In this document: positions 1 through 11,588 of the stretch, piece by piece
Layout of the letters: each line of letters begins with the position of its first letter
Position numbering within the stretch: the stretch's first letter is position 1
Assembly: GCF_011075055.1 (NCBI RefSeq)
Contig: NC_058150.1
Location: 10,330,330-10,394,329 of the forward strand
Origin: Mangifera indica
Lineage: Eukaryota > Streptophyta > Magnoliopsida > Sapindales > Anacardiaceae
Direction of reading: 5' to 3'
Length of the DNA stretch: 64,000 nucleotides
Notes under the pieces: model-generated
What the model was told of the DNA's origin: nothing
Databases searched by the model: none
The model's input: the letters and a program-made list of their open reading frames with translations, nothing else
Position numbers and translations under genes: made by a program

Positions 1-1010
1 GAAATTGGAACTCAAAGGCGACTTGAGCCTATTTATTCCTTACCTAGTCAGCATACCCCTCCTGAATTTAAAGGTACCAAATATCCTTTAGTGGCTGATG
101 AGTGGATCAAACAGGTGGAAAGTACCATGGATTTGTTTCCTATGACCGATAGAGAAAAAGTTCGATATGCCAGTTTCTTAATGAAGGGAGAGGCCCGCGT
201 ATGGTGGGACCTAGTTAAAGAAACCAGAAATATGGATCTGATGACTTAGCAAGACTTTAGAAGGGTATTTGAGGCCCAATACAGAACAGTTGATGTGATA
301 GCAGTCAAAGTTCAGGAGTTTATTTCTTTGCAGCAGGGGGAGGGTTCAGTAAAGGATTACTCTACTCGTTTTGATTCTTAGCCAGTTTTGCTCTAGGTAT
401 GGTGAGTACACCTAGTCTCCAGTTGGACAGATTTCTTCAGGGCCTTAGACTGGAGATAACCTTGTATGTACTAGTTGGACCATGACCTCCTCAAACTTAT
501 GAAGAGGCATTGGAGAGAGCATTGATGTTGGAGGTATATGTTAATAAGCTACCTAGGAATGCACCTTCCATGTCAACACCTTCATCAATAATAGTACCCC
601 GGACAGTGATACCGAGTCGGTCAGCTTTACCTATTTCATTGACTATTTCAACACCTGTTACAACATCAAGGGGTAGTTCAATTGGCTCCAGTTTCAGAAA
701 CAATAGGGCAAAAAGAAAATTCCAGTCAAAAGCAAATAGAAAAGGCAGGAAAAATGACAAGAAGCCTAGAAAAGAACATATTCCCCAGTGTCAGATTTAT
801 GGGAGACGTCATAGCGGGGAATATTAGTACCAGTAGAAACAGGTGATTTGTTATAGATGCCGACATCCAGGGCATATAGCAAAGGATTGCCAGAATGCCG
901 AAGTGCCAGTTCAGATACAGCCACAACAAAGCCTAATTCCGCCAGTCTAACCAGGGAGAGGTATTAATGCACGAGTCTATACAGCTACCCATAGTCAAGC
1001 AGAGGCTAGC
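1..1010 (+). pseudogene. gypsy gag fragment with CCHC zinc knuckle (family A copy 1)
   Basis: Frame 1 reads the retrotransposon gag core (PPEFKG, ADEWI, ARVWWDLVKE), but TAG stops occur at 247-249 and 378-380. A second stretch, 510-827, is rich in Ser/Thr/Pro and basic residues, typical of the gag linker. The zinc knuckle near 850-893 reads CYRCRHPGHIAKDC (CX2CX4HX4C) and is intact. The first stop replaces a tryptophan codon (TGG to TAG) that is also destroyed, differently, in copy 3 (TGA at 35990). Gag would form the particle and bind RNA. This copy is broken. Confidence 0.88.
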
Positions 1011-1017
1011 CCATCTA

Positions 1018-2980
1018 TAGTTACTGGGCAACTCTTTTTCCACTCTGTTTCCTTATATGCATTGATTGATTCAGGAGCTACCCACTCATTTATTACACCA
1101 GGGGTTATTGAAAGGGTAGGTTTAGTGCCTGTTAGATCTACCCATTCTATTAGAGTTGAGATGTCAGATGGTGGGAGTGTGATTACTAATAAGATGTTAA
1201 AAGACCAGAGGGTAGTGATACATGTGAGAGAGTTAAAGGTAGACTTGATTGTCTTTGATATACCCGATTTTGATGTTATCCTGGGCATGGATTTCTTAGA
1301 AAGATATAGAATCGAGATTGACTGTAGAAAGAAAAAGGCTCGATTCCAACTTGATAATGGGGATTACTTTAATTTTGGAGAGGACCATCAGCCTAGTATG
1401 ATGATCAGTGGTGTAAAGGCACAAAAATTATTGAAAAAGGGGTGTATGGGATACTTAGCTCATGTGGTACATAAGCGTGATATTCAAAGATTAGATGTTC
1501 AAGATGTCCCAATAGTATGAGATTTTCCAGATATTTTTCCTGATGAGCTATCAGGTTTACCTCCAGAGAGAGAGTTGGAGTTTAGTATAGAGTTAGAACC
1601 TGGCTTAACCCCAATTTCAAAAGCCCCTTACTGGATGGCTCCAGCTGAATTACAAGAATTAAAGAAACAGTTGCAAGAACTTTTAGATAAGGTTTTTATT
1701 AGACCCAACCACTCTCCTTGGGGAGCCCCCATACTATTTGTCAAAAAGAAATATGGGTCGCTTCGTATGTGGATAGATTACAGAGAGTTGAATAAACTAA
1801 CAGTGAAGAATAAATACCCGTTGCCTCGAATTGATGATTTATTTGATCAATTGAAAGGAGCTTCTGTGTTCTCCAAAATTGACTTGAGGTCAGGTTATCA
1901 CCAAGTGAGGATTGCAGAGCAAGATATTCCAAAGACAGCTTTTCAGACTCACTACGGGTACTACGAGTTTGTGGTGATGCCCTTTGGATTGACTAATGCC
2001 CCAACAATCTTTATGGATTTAATGAATCGAGTATTTCATGATTGCCTTGACAAATTCTTGGTGGTATTTATTGATGATATCTTGATATACTCCAGATCAA
2101 AAGAAGAACATGCGGAACACTTGAGATTTGTGCTACAAAGATTGAGAGAAAAGAAATTGTATGCCAAATTCTCTAAGTGTGAATTCTGGTTAGAGCAAGT
2201 GATATTTTTGGGACACGTGGTTACTAAGGAAGGTATAGTTGTAGACCCTAGTAAAGTGGAAACAATACTTGAATGGGCGAGGCCAAAGACCGTGAAAGAG
2301 ATCATAAGCTTTTTAGGGCTAGTCGGCTATTACAAGAGGTTTGTACAAGGTTTTGCCCGATTAGCCAAGCCACTTACAACTCTTACCAAACAAGGAACTC
2401 CTTTTCTATGGACTGAAGCTTGTGAAAAGAGTTTCCAAGAGCTAAAAAGGTGGTTAACCACAGTTCCTATTTTAGTATTACCAGAGGAGGGTGTAGACTA
2501 TGATATTTATTGTGATGCCTCACATAATAGCTTGGGAGCCATGTTGATGCAAAGGGGTAAGGTGATAGCGTATGCCTCTCGGCAGTTAAAAGATTATGAA
2601 ACACGTTAGCAGCAGTGGTTTTTGCTTTAAAAATTTGGAGGCATTATTTATATGGAGTTAAATGTAATATCTACACTGACCATAAAAGTCTAAAATATTT
2701 TTTCACTCAGAAAGACTTGAATATGAGACAAAAAAGATGGTTGGAACTAGTCAAAGATTATGAATGTGATATTAAATATCAGTCGAGTAAAGCAAATGTG
2801 GTAGCTGATGCCTTAAGTAGAAAGATTGCCATAGCTCATCTCACCACTCAAATAAAGTTACAGGAAGAATTTCAAAGGGAACAGATTAAGGTGATAAGAA
2901 GTCAGGTGGCCAGATTGGAAATTCAACCTAATCTCCTCAATGAAATAAAAGAGAAGCAAATAGAAGATTTGTGGTGCTAA
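1018..2980 (+). pseudogene. gypsy protease - reverse transcriptase - RNase H (family A copy 1)
   Basis: Protease: LIDSGATHSF with the catalytic Asp at about 1068. The linker ends at a TGA at 1518-1520, where an Arg codon (CGA) is expected before the [10 protein letters not shown] motif. RT runs about 1575-2290 with [22 protein letters not shown] and [13 protein letters not shown] (catalytic Asp pair near 2070). The connection domain and RNase H follow (YCDAS, near 2505). Just after 2608 about two dozen bases present in copy 3 (38343 onward) are missing, which removes the HDLEL motif and shifts frame. RNase H resumes at 2615 and stops at 2978-2980 (CAG to TAA). Confidence 0.9.
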
Positions 2981-4369
2981 AAAATAAGTAAACAGATATG
3001 TGAGGGGAAAGCAATTGAGTTTCAAATGATAGATGGAGTGCTCAAGTTTAGAAATAGGGTATGTATTCCCCAAGATCTGGAGTTGAGAAAGAAAATTTTA
3101 AGTGAAGCATATGATACACTTTACATTGCTCACCCTAGGGGAGTAAAGATGTATCAGGATTTAAAGAAAACTTATTGGTGGATAGGTATGAAGAAAGATA
3201 TTGGTGACTATATGGCTAAGTGCTTGGTATGTCAACAAGTCAAGGTCGAGCATCAAAGACCTTCGGGTTTACTTCACCCATTAGTGTTCCTGAATGGAAA
3301 TGAGAAGATATTTCAATGGATTTCATCATTGGCCTACCTCGAGTACAAAAAGGCTATAATGCACTATGGGTGATTGTCGATAGATTGACTAAATCGACAC
3401 ATTTTATTCCAGTGAAGGATAGTTTTACTTTAGATCAATTGGCCCAGATTTATGTACGAGAGATTGTGAGATTATATGGCGTACCCAAAACTATTGTGTC
3501 GAATAGAGACCCCAGATTTGTTTCAGCTTTTTGGGGTAACTTACAAAGAACATTGGATACTAGGCTAGCATTTAGCACAGTATATCATCCTCAAACAGAT
3601 GGCCAGACAGAAAGGGTGAATCAAATACTAGAGGATATGTTGAAGGCCTGTTGTTTAGATTACAAAATGACTTGGCATGAAATGGTTCCATTGATAGAAT
3701 TTGCATATAATAATAGTTACCAGTCCACCATTAAAATGGCACCATATGAGGCTCTTTATGGAAGAAAGTGTAGATCTCCGTTACATTGGGATGATATAGG
3801 AGAGCGAGATGATTTGAGTCAAGTTCTTGGGCCTGAGTTAACCCAGAGGATGGTGGAAGATATAAAGATTATCAAGACTAGATTGACGCAAGCTCAGGAC
3901 AAACAAAAGAGTTATGCAGATTTAAAAACGAAAGAAGTAGAGTTTCAACCGGGTGACAAAGTTTTTGTGAAAGTAGCCCTTTATAAGCACATCATGAGAT
4001 TTGGAAGAAAAGGGAAACTTGCTCCAAGATTTATTGGCCCATTTGAAATTTTAGAAAGAGTGGGCAAGGTGGCTTATAGACTTGCACTTCCACCTAGTAT
4101 GGATCGAGTTCATAATGTATTTCATATTTCTTTATTGAGAAAGCACATTAGCGATCCTTCACATGTCTTGAAATCAGATGATGTGGAATTAAAAAAAGAT
4201 TTAGCTTATAAGGAGCAATCGATGCAGATACTAGACAGAAAAATAAAAGAGCTCCGAAATAAAACAATTCCATTAGTGAAAGTATTATGGAAGAATCATA
4301 AGGTGGAAGAAGCCACATGAGAGGTTGAGCAATAAATGAGAGAGAGATTTCCCAACCTATTTGTTTAAA
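2981..4369 (+). pseudogene. gypsy integrase with chromodomain-like tail (family A copy 1)
   Basis: The zinc-binding part lies near 3115-3240 (HPRGVKMY, CLVCQQVK). A 1-bp deletion near 3285 shifts frame, and the core continues from 3316: [20 protein letters not shown] and the downstream Glu region. One catalytic-region motif reads SNRDPRF where the relatives read SDRDPRF. The GPFEI/VHNVFHVSLLRK-type C-terminal domain is clear (about 4030-4145), followed by a chromodomain-like tail ending LVKVLWKNH. The conserved Trp of that tail has become TGA (4318-4320). Confidence 0.88.
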
Positions 4370-4390
4370 TTTCGAGGACGAAATTCTTTT

Positions 4391-4404
4391 AAGGGAGGAA
4401 GAAA
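4391..4404 (+). promoter_or_regulatory. polypurine tract of family A copy 1
   Basis: AAGGGAGGAAGAAA directly precedes the TG of the 3' LTR. This is where plus-strand DNA synthesis is primed. The same tract is seen before the 3' LTRs of copy 3 (about 40154-40167) and of family B (22991-23004). Confidence 0.8.
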
Positions 4405-6294
4405 TGTAACATCCGAATTCAGGTGTGTCAGTAAACTCCACTTCCAAAATTACCCCTAGAGTTGATTTTATAACTTGTTCTCTAAAGAAATTGCAAAAGA
4501 ATTATAGAAAACTACTAAATGAGCAATAATTTTGAAAGGGGGTAAAATAGTCCTTTTAGAAGGATTTAAGGGACAAAGTAGGAATTAAAATTGAATGGCA
4601 CACTTGAAATTATATGGTGGTGCTAAGGGTTTTTGGTAATTGGCTAAGGATAAAATAGTCATTTAGGGAAAAGATTAAGGGCAAAATGGTCCAAAAGGCT
4701 TATAAAACATATACCCTATTCATTTTCTTCTTCATTTTAGCCGAGAGCCTTCCATTTTTGCTAAAGTTTTCCCTTAATCAAAATTCATCCAAAAACCTAG
4801 CTAAACCATCTAATTTTCAAAGCCTCCAGTTATAAAAGGTGTAGATCTGTCAATTCTAATTAGTTCTAAGGTAAAAAATTTAATTTTTAAGATATGTCAA
4901 ATTTAGGGTTTTGATGGATGATTATATTTTTGGTTGATTAAGGTTGCTAGAAAGAAAAAAAGAAGGAGGATAAGCTTAAATCACCAAATTAACAAAGAAA
5001 AGGTAAGAATTTCATACTTTACATACTTAAAGTAAATTTGAGTTAGGTTATTTAAATAACCTTTACTTATATAAGTGTGTAAGTTATTAGAATTAAGGTG
5101 ATTTATGCTTAAAAGGATAAAGAAATTCATTAGAATTCAAGATGTAATTTTTGGTCATAAGGGTATTTTAGACATTTCATATTCCTAAGGTTAGCTTTGT
5201 GGATTTTGTGTGTTGAATATATGAGAAATGATGAATTGATGAAAGAATTTGCATTAAGTTAATTTTTGCTTAATTATGTGCATGATATGTGGAATAGCCC
5301 TTATATTAAGTTTATATTATATATTTTGAAATTAATTTGATGCATGATATATAAATAAATGCTTAAGAAAATAATATGATGTTTAATAAGGAGTGAAAAG
5401 AATAAGGGAAAATAATGAATGGACATATTTCATATTATGGTTATACATGCATACATGAGGAACCATAATATATGCATGATTTCAGAAAAATAAAGAAAGA
5501 GGAAAAACATTTTCTAAGCTATGCATGTTTTCAGAAAATGGAAAACAAGTGTTTTTGGTTTTATAATGACTCATATGATACAGGAACGCAGAAAACATAT
5601 TTAAAATCCTTACACGTGAGCTGTACTGTGTGGACAGTAAAGAAAAATATCGGTTGTACTATGTAGACAACCAATTGTACTGTGTGGACAACAAAGAAAA
5701 ATATTAGTTGTACTGTATGGATAGCAAAGAAAAAAAATATGCGTGTAAGAGAGAATTGTACTTTGTATGGTGACTGCAAGTACTGTCATATGTAGTCTAC
5801 CGGTCAATGAGAAAGAGAGAGAAAAAAAAATTAGTAAATATTTTATGAAAGTCATTTGTATTAGAATTATGCATACAAGCCTGTGTGGTTGATAAAGAGT
5901 TGAAAAAGATGTACGATCAGAAAATAGAAATGTCATGGCACTCATATATGCATAAATCATAACGAGTGAATCATATCTGTATAGTAAGGAAATAAATAAT
6001 TGGGTGAAAGAAAAGAATTATGATATGTGTTTAATGCGTGTTCTATGTCAATTATTTAGTTGTAAATAGCTCAGACACGCTGAGTATGGAAGAGATTAGT
6101 ACTGGTATGAAATATTTTAAGTGTTGAGTATGATTTTCTTATTGAGCCATAGTCGCTCACTCTGTTTAATTTAATATTTTACAGGTAAAGAGATGCAGCA
6201 AAGGTTCCCGGGGAGCACTAGTGAGACATGAGGCTGAGGGAGGAAGGCCCCATATTGTTGTTGATTTATATGTTTTGATGTATATATGAATATA

Positions 6295-6337
<43 letters not shown>

Positions 6338-6686
6338 TTGATGTAGATATTGGTGGATATGTGTATATGTTGTTTCTTATATCTATATATGTATATGATT
6401 TTGTATAGTTATATCTATATATGTATATATATATGGCTAGTTATGAAAATTGATTATAAAGTTTTGTGGGTGATAATTTTTATAATGGTTATTATTATGT
6501 ACTTATTTGATTAATTGTGATTAAGTTGATAAAAATTCAGTCGGTTGGTAGGACTGGTTTATGTGAATTGCTAATTGGGAGTGTTACAGGGCATAATTAA
6601 AAAGAGAAAATATTCTCCGAGCCCTCTAAAATAGGGGAACTCTTATCGTTTTTCTATAATACACCCAATGGTCAGGAGAGGTTACA
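4405..6686 (+). repeat. 3' LTR of family A copy 1
   Basis: It starts TGTAACATCC and ends GGTTACA, with the same termini and body as the LTRs at 8208, 32653, 40168 and 56962. Length 2282 bp. It contains four units of a roughly 33-bp tandem repeat (5620-5735) and a TA dinucleotide block (6298-6336). The 5 bases after it are GATAT, the expected target duplication; its partner is outside the window. No coding capacity. Confidence 0.93.
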
Positions 6687-7154
6687 GATATTTAAAAATA
6701 TACCACTTTTTGGACTCGTCTATGCATTTTTACTACACCTTTTTTTATTAAACAGTTATACCACTTTGTTAGTTAAATACTAAAACTACCCTTATCTTTA
6801 TTTTTATAAAGACAAACAATATCGTTCTTTTCAGCACTAAAAAAATATATATTTTTTTCAGAGATCTTGTAGATAATTCATCCTAATTAAGGTTAGTGCT
6901 AATCTATACCCCTTTCTTTTGTATTTATTTGTGCAATAGTTGTAAACCAAAGATTGTATACTAAAGTAATTGATTTACAATAAAATTTGGTAATATAGTT
7001 AGAGAATTTGTAAAAACGATAACATTTATTCCGTATTTTGTTTATTAAATGTTGTTATATGGGTATGTTAAATGAGTTAGAGTACTGACTGGTAGGTCAA
7101 ATAGGATGTGGATGTTCACAAAAAATGGTGTTTGTATAAACACTTTTCTATATT

Positions 7155-8207
7155 ATGGAAAGAAAAGATATCAATGTTGGGATCACCTATTATAGGCAAG
7201 ATCGCATGTATACAACTTATGGGCAATCTTGCCTACTAGGTGTAAGTGATCTCAACTATTCCTTTTTTGACAGAAACATTGAATGTATCCAATTTTGCTT
7301 GTCAATGCAAGTTTATAGGAAAAAAATGGAAAAACCAAAATTTATTGTTTTTTTCAGAGGAAATTGGATTACAAGTGATGATAATGTAACAAAATATGTC
7401 GATGGAAAGGAAAGACTGATCTAAATTGATACAAATGTTGATCTCAAAGGATTTCTGGGTAAACTATGCAATCATCTTAGATTTGATTGGAATCAGGCAA
7501 ATATCCACATATTTATCACGGGTGATGCATTAGTGGGTCCTATTGAGATTGAAGACAATGATGATCTTGAGTATGTGATAATGGAAGCAAGAAGTTTACG
7601 AGGATTAATAAAACTTTATATTACCCAAACTCCTATTGAACGAAGAGACAATCAACTAGACGAAAAGATCTATGAGGCAGAAAAAAAGGATCATCATATA
7701 TACGACTAGACAAAACCACAAATTTTTCAAGATTATGGTATGAATCATGGTGATGGAGATAATGATGACGTTGTGGATGAGGACTATAATCTTAAGGATA
7801 ATGATGATGATGAATTTCTAGGATTATATGATGATGATGACAAGAATTGCGTATCAAGCAAAAACGTTGTGAAAAGTTAAATCAATAAGAGGGCTAGGTC
7901 TAGCATGGGATGTCATGGCTCTATAGCTATGAGAGCATATATAAGTCATATTCATGATCCTAATCCGTTCCAATGGGTTTCTAAGCCAACAGTGGATGTT
8001 GAGAATATTGGTGTTAGTAATAGGGAAACACAAAGAGACAATAGTTTAAGAATAACAGGCTTCTATGATTCAAAAGTTGAATTAATAGTTTTATTTAAGA
8101 GATATGCCTAAGAGACAAGCATCCAATGGAAAATTATTTACTTTGATATGAAACATTATCAAATTAGGTGTGTAGATCGTTAATGTAAATGGTAGGCACA
8201 AGCCAGA
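7155..8207 (+). pseudogene. MuDR-type transposase, N-terminal part
   Basis: Reading through stops gives the usual N-terminal module of plant MULE transposases: FRGNWI near 7360, then a PB1-like region, an acidic stretch (NDDDEFLGLYDDDD, about 7800-7840), then KRYA and CVDR..CKW near 8095-8195, where the DNA-binding domain begins. In-frame stops are at about 7422 (CAA-type codon to TAA), 7708, 7878 and 8109. The reading frame is cut at 8207 by the solo LTR and continues at 11147. The coding start is probably near 7326, although an open frame extends back to 7155. Confidence 0.72.
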
Positions 8208-10740
8208 TGTAACACTCGGATTCAGGTATGTCAGTGAACTCTACTTCCAAAATTACCCTTAAAGGGCGTTTGGTTTGAGTTTTTGAAGATTACTTTAGTA
8301 ATCTATCTTTTATTCCCTTATTTGGTTTGTCAGTAATAAAATATTACAATAATCTTCTATTATCAATATTGACGTAGTAGGTAATATAGGTGATAATCTG
8401 ATTACCATCTTAACCTTAGGTATTTAAAGATTACCAAGGTAATCTTGATTTTATTATAATTATATTATTATTTATTAATTTTTTGAGACAAAAATAAATA
8501 TATTTTTAATTAATATGATAAATAATATAAAAAATATTTAAAAATAATTATATTCAAGGGCATTTAAGTAAAATAATTTACTAGTAATCTTTTATTACCT
8601 TTAACCAAACACAATAATTATTTATACCTACCAAATTTTATCAAACATAGTAATCATTTATACTTAGTAATCTTCTAAGTAATCTATCTTCAAGGTAATC
8701 TTTCTATTTTAGTAATAAAACATTACCCAAACCAAATGCCCCTTAGAGTTGATTTTATAACTTGTTGTTTAAAAAAATGTAAAAGAATTATTTAAAACCA
8801 CTAAATGAGTAATAATTTTCAAAGGGGGTAAAATGGTCATTTTAGAAGAATTTAAGAGACAAAGTGGGAATGTAAATTGAATGGCACACTTGAAATTATA
8901 TAATGGTGCTAAGGGTTTTTGGTAATTGGCTAAGGATAAAATAGTCATTTATGGAAAATTCTCCATAATTTTTTCCATAATAGTCATTTGGTAATTGACT
9001 AAGGATAAATTAGTCCAAAATGCTTATAAAACAACCAAACTATTCACTTTCTTCTTCCTTGGCCGAGAATTCTCCATAATTTTACTAAAGGTTTTCTTCA
9101 AACAAAAATTCAACAAAAAACCTAGCTAAACCACCTAATTTCTAGAGTCTTCAGTTATAAAAAGTATAGATCTATCAATTCTAATAAGTTCTAAGGTAAA
9201 AAGTTTAATTTTTAAGAGATGTCAAGTTTAGAGTTTTGATGGACGATTATGTTATTGGTTGATTAAGGTTGCTAGGAAGAAGAAAAGAAGAAGGATAGGC
9301 TTAAATCACCTAATTAGCAAAGAAAATGTAAGAATTTTATACTTTACATACTTGAAGTAATTTGAGTTAGGTTATTCAAATAACCTTTACTTGTATAAGT
9401 GTGTAGGGTACAAAATTAAGGTGATTTATGCTTAAAAGAATAAAGAAATTCATTATGACATATGATGTAATTTTTTTGTCATAAGGGTATTTTAGACATT
9501 TCTTATTCCTAGGGTTAGCTCAGTTGATTTTGTGTATTGAGTATATGAGAAATGATGAATTGATGGAATAGTTTGCACTAAGGGTAGGCATATAACTTTT
9601 GGCCATAAGGATAAAAGTGTCATTTTATATGATATAGGCTAATTTTGCTTAATTATGAGCATGATATGTGTAAAAACCATTATAATAAATATGTATATTC
9701 ATATGGAATGCATGAGATATATGTAAATGCATGAGAAAATGATTTGATGCTCAATGAGGCTTGAAAAGAATAAGGAAAAACAATGAATGGTGATATTTCA
9801 TCTTATGGTTATATATGTACACATGAGGAATCATAGCATATGCATAATTTCAAAAAAATAAAGAAAGACGAAAAACATTTTCTAAGTTATGCATGTTTTC
9901 AGAAAACAGAAAACAAGTGTTTTTGGTTTTATAATGACTCATATGATATAGGAAAGTAGAAAGCATGCTTAAAATCTTTACACGTGAGTTGTACTGTATG
10001 GACAACAAAGAAAGATATCAGTTATACTATGTGGATAGCAAAAAAAGATATTAGTTGTGCCATGTGGATAGCAAAGAAAGATGTCAACTGTATTGTGTGG
10101 ACAACAAAGAAAATAAAATAAAGAAATATGCGTGTAAGAGAGGATTATACCTTGTATGCGGACTGCAAGTACTATTCTATGTAGTCTAGACCAATCAATG
10201 AAAATATTTGACAAACAAAAAAAAGAAAGAATTAACAAATATTTTATGAAAGTCATTTGCATTAGCATCATGTATGCAAGCTTATATGGTTAATAAAGAG
10301 TTGAGAAAGATATACGATCAGAAAATAGAAAAGTCATGGCACTCATACATGCATAAATCATAATGAGTGAATCATATTTGTATAGTAAGGAAATGAATAA
10401 ATGTGTAAAAGAAGAGAATTATGATATGTGTTTAATGCGTGTTCCGTGTCAATTATTTTGTGCGTGAATAGCCCAGGCACGCTGAGTATGGAAGAGATTA
10501 GTACCGGTATGAAATGCTTTGAGTATTGAGTATGATTTTCTTACTAAGATGTGGTCGCTCACTCCGTTTAATTTAATATTTTATAGGTAAAGAGTTACAG
10601 CAAAGGTTCCCGAGGAGCACTGGCGAGACATGAGGCTATAGGAGGAGGGCACCACATTTTTATCGATTTATATGTTTTTTTTAGGTGTCTATGTGCATAT
10701 ATGTATATATATATATACATATGCACCTGTATACGTCAAG

Positions 10741-10788
<48 letters not shown>

Positions 10789-10868
10789 CACACATTTTGG
10801 TTCTTATATGTATATATGTCGTTATTGTATTGATGTGTCTATACCTCTATCTGATGGATATATGTGAT

Positions 10869-10899
<31 letters not shown>

Positions 10900-11146
10900 G
10901 GCTAGTCATTGAAATCGGTTATAAAGTTTCTTTGGGTGGTAATTTTTATGATGGTTACTATTAAGTATTTATTTTGTTAATTGTGATTATGTTGATGAAA
11001 ATCCAGTCGGTTAATAGAACTGGTTTATGTGAATTGCTAATTAGGAGTGTTACAGGGTATTAAAAAAAAAAATTTCCCCGAGCCTCTAAAATAGGGGAAC
11101 TCTTGCCGTTTTTCTGTAACACACCTATTGGTTAGGAAAGGTTACA
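8208..11146 (+). repeat. solo LTR of gypsy family A
   Basis: It starts TGTAACACTCGGATTCAGG and ends GGTTACA, matching the family-A LTRs along its length apart from a 484-bp MITE insertion. Flanking 5-mers are CCAGA (8203-8207) and CCAAA (11147-11151), a target duplication with one change. No internal gag/pol is present, so it arose by LTR-LTR recombination. It interrupts the MULE transposase: the frames on both sides join the same domain. It carries four tandem-repeat units (about 9985-10110) and TA blocks (10740-10790, 10880-10900). Confidence 0.9.
8262..8742. mobile_element. Tourist-like MITE inserted in the solo LTR
   Basis: It lies between two TTA triplets (8259-8261 and 8743-8745) where the other family-A LTRs have a continuous CCCTAGAG. 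The ends are inverted: the left reads AAGGGCGTTTGGTTTGAG and the right, reverse-complemented, GGGGCATTTGGTTTGGG. Length 481 bp, very AT-rich, with internal inverted symmetry (AATCTTC...GAAGATT type repeats) and no coding capacity. The TTA duplication and GGGC(A/G)TTTGG ends are those of PIF/Harbinger-type MITEs. Confidence 0.85.
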
Positions 11147-11435
11147 CCAAAAGGGAGGAGGATGGAGACTATTAGGTGTTATGTTGCATGGATGATACAT
11201 ACACTTGTCCAAGGGATCAAATATTGTCACATCATAAACAGGCAGGTGCTAGATCACTAGGAACTATCCTTAAATCAATGTTTGTGGTTGATTGTATTTA
11301 CTAACGAAAGAAAATTATCTCCAACATGGCATTTAGATACAAGATCGACATTTCATACACACAAGTGTGGCATATGAAAACGTACACTATAAATGCATTA
11401 CGAGGATCTCCTGAGATGTAGTCGTATAATGAAAT
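11147..11435 (+). pseudogene. MuDR-type transposase fragment right of the solo LTR
   Basis: The frame starting near 11187 reads CCMDDTYTCPRDQILSHHKQ followed by LGTILKS, and a nearby frame reads ISYTQVWHMKTYTINALRGSP (about 11340-11415). Both match the zinc-binding and following region of MULE transposases, in the right order after the piece ending at 8207. A frameshift separates them. The DDE catalytic region that should follow is not visible; instead there is a short tandem repeat (11415-11530). Confidence 0.68.
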
Positions 11436-11530
11436 TAAATTAAATAAGTGAATACTTGAGATGCAGTCATATAATAAAATTAAATTAAATAAGTGAATAC
11501 TTGAGATATAATGATATAAATGAATACTTG
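11415..11530. repeat. short tandem repeat replacing the MULE catalytic region
   Basis: A unit of about 45 bp ending AAATAAGTGAATACTTGAGAT is present about two and a half times (11417-11530). It immediately follows the transposase fragment. I see no coding sense in it. Confidence 0.7.
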
Positions 11531-11588
11531 AGATCCTTGTGATATGGAACCTCATGCAGGGACACCTGAACAGGGAGGATGACATGAG

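Larger units (their letters stand above)
1..6686 (+). mobile_element. Ty3/gypsy chromovirus-like element, family A, copy 1 (left end outside window)
   Basis: The window opens inside gag. In order follow a zinc knuckle, aspartic protease (DSGAT), reverse transcriptase (FIDD box), RNase H, integrase, a chromodomain-like tail, a purine-rich tract and a full 3' LTR. The order RT-RNase H-integrase with a terminal chromodomain is that of plant chromoviruses; wording of the pol is closest to the Tekay/Del type (inferred from family knowledge). Compared with copy 3 (32653-42481) it has stops, a deletion near 2608 and a frameshift near 3285, so it cannot make a full polyprotein. The 5' LTR and 5' target duplication lie outside the window. 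Confidence 0.92.

Noticed and set aside
1741..2305. Minus-strand frames within the gypsy RT (also 19856-20194, 36770-37030)
   Set aside because: They are antisense to conserved pol motifs and have no homology of their own that I can see.
5561..5960. Minus-strand frames with repeated CCPHST-type segments (also near 9978, 41135, 57952, 58101)
   Set aside because: They are the reverse translation of the 33-bp LTR tandem repeat and are frame-open only because the unit lacks stops.
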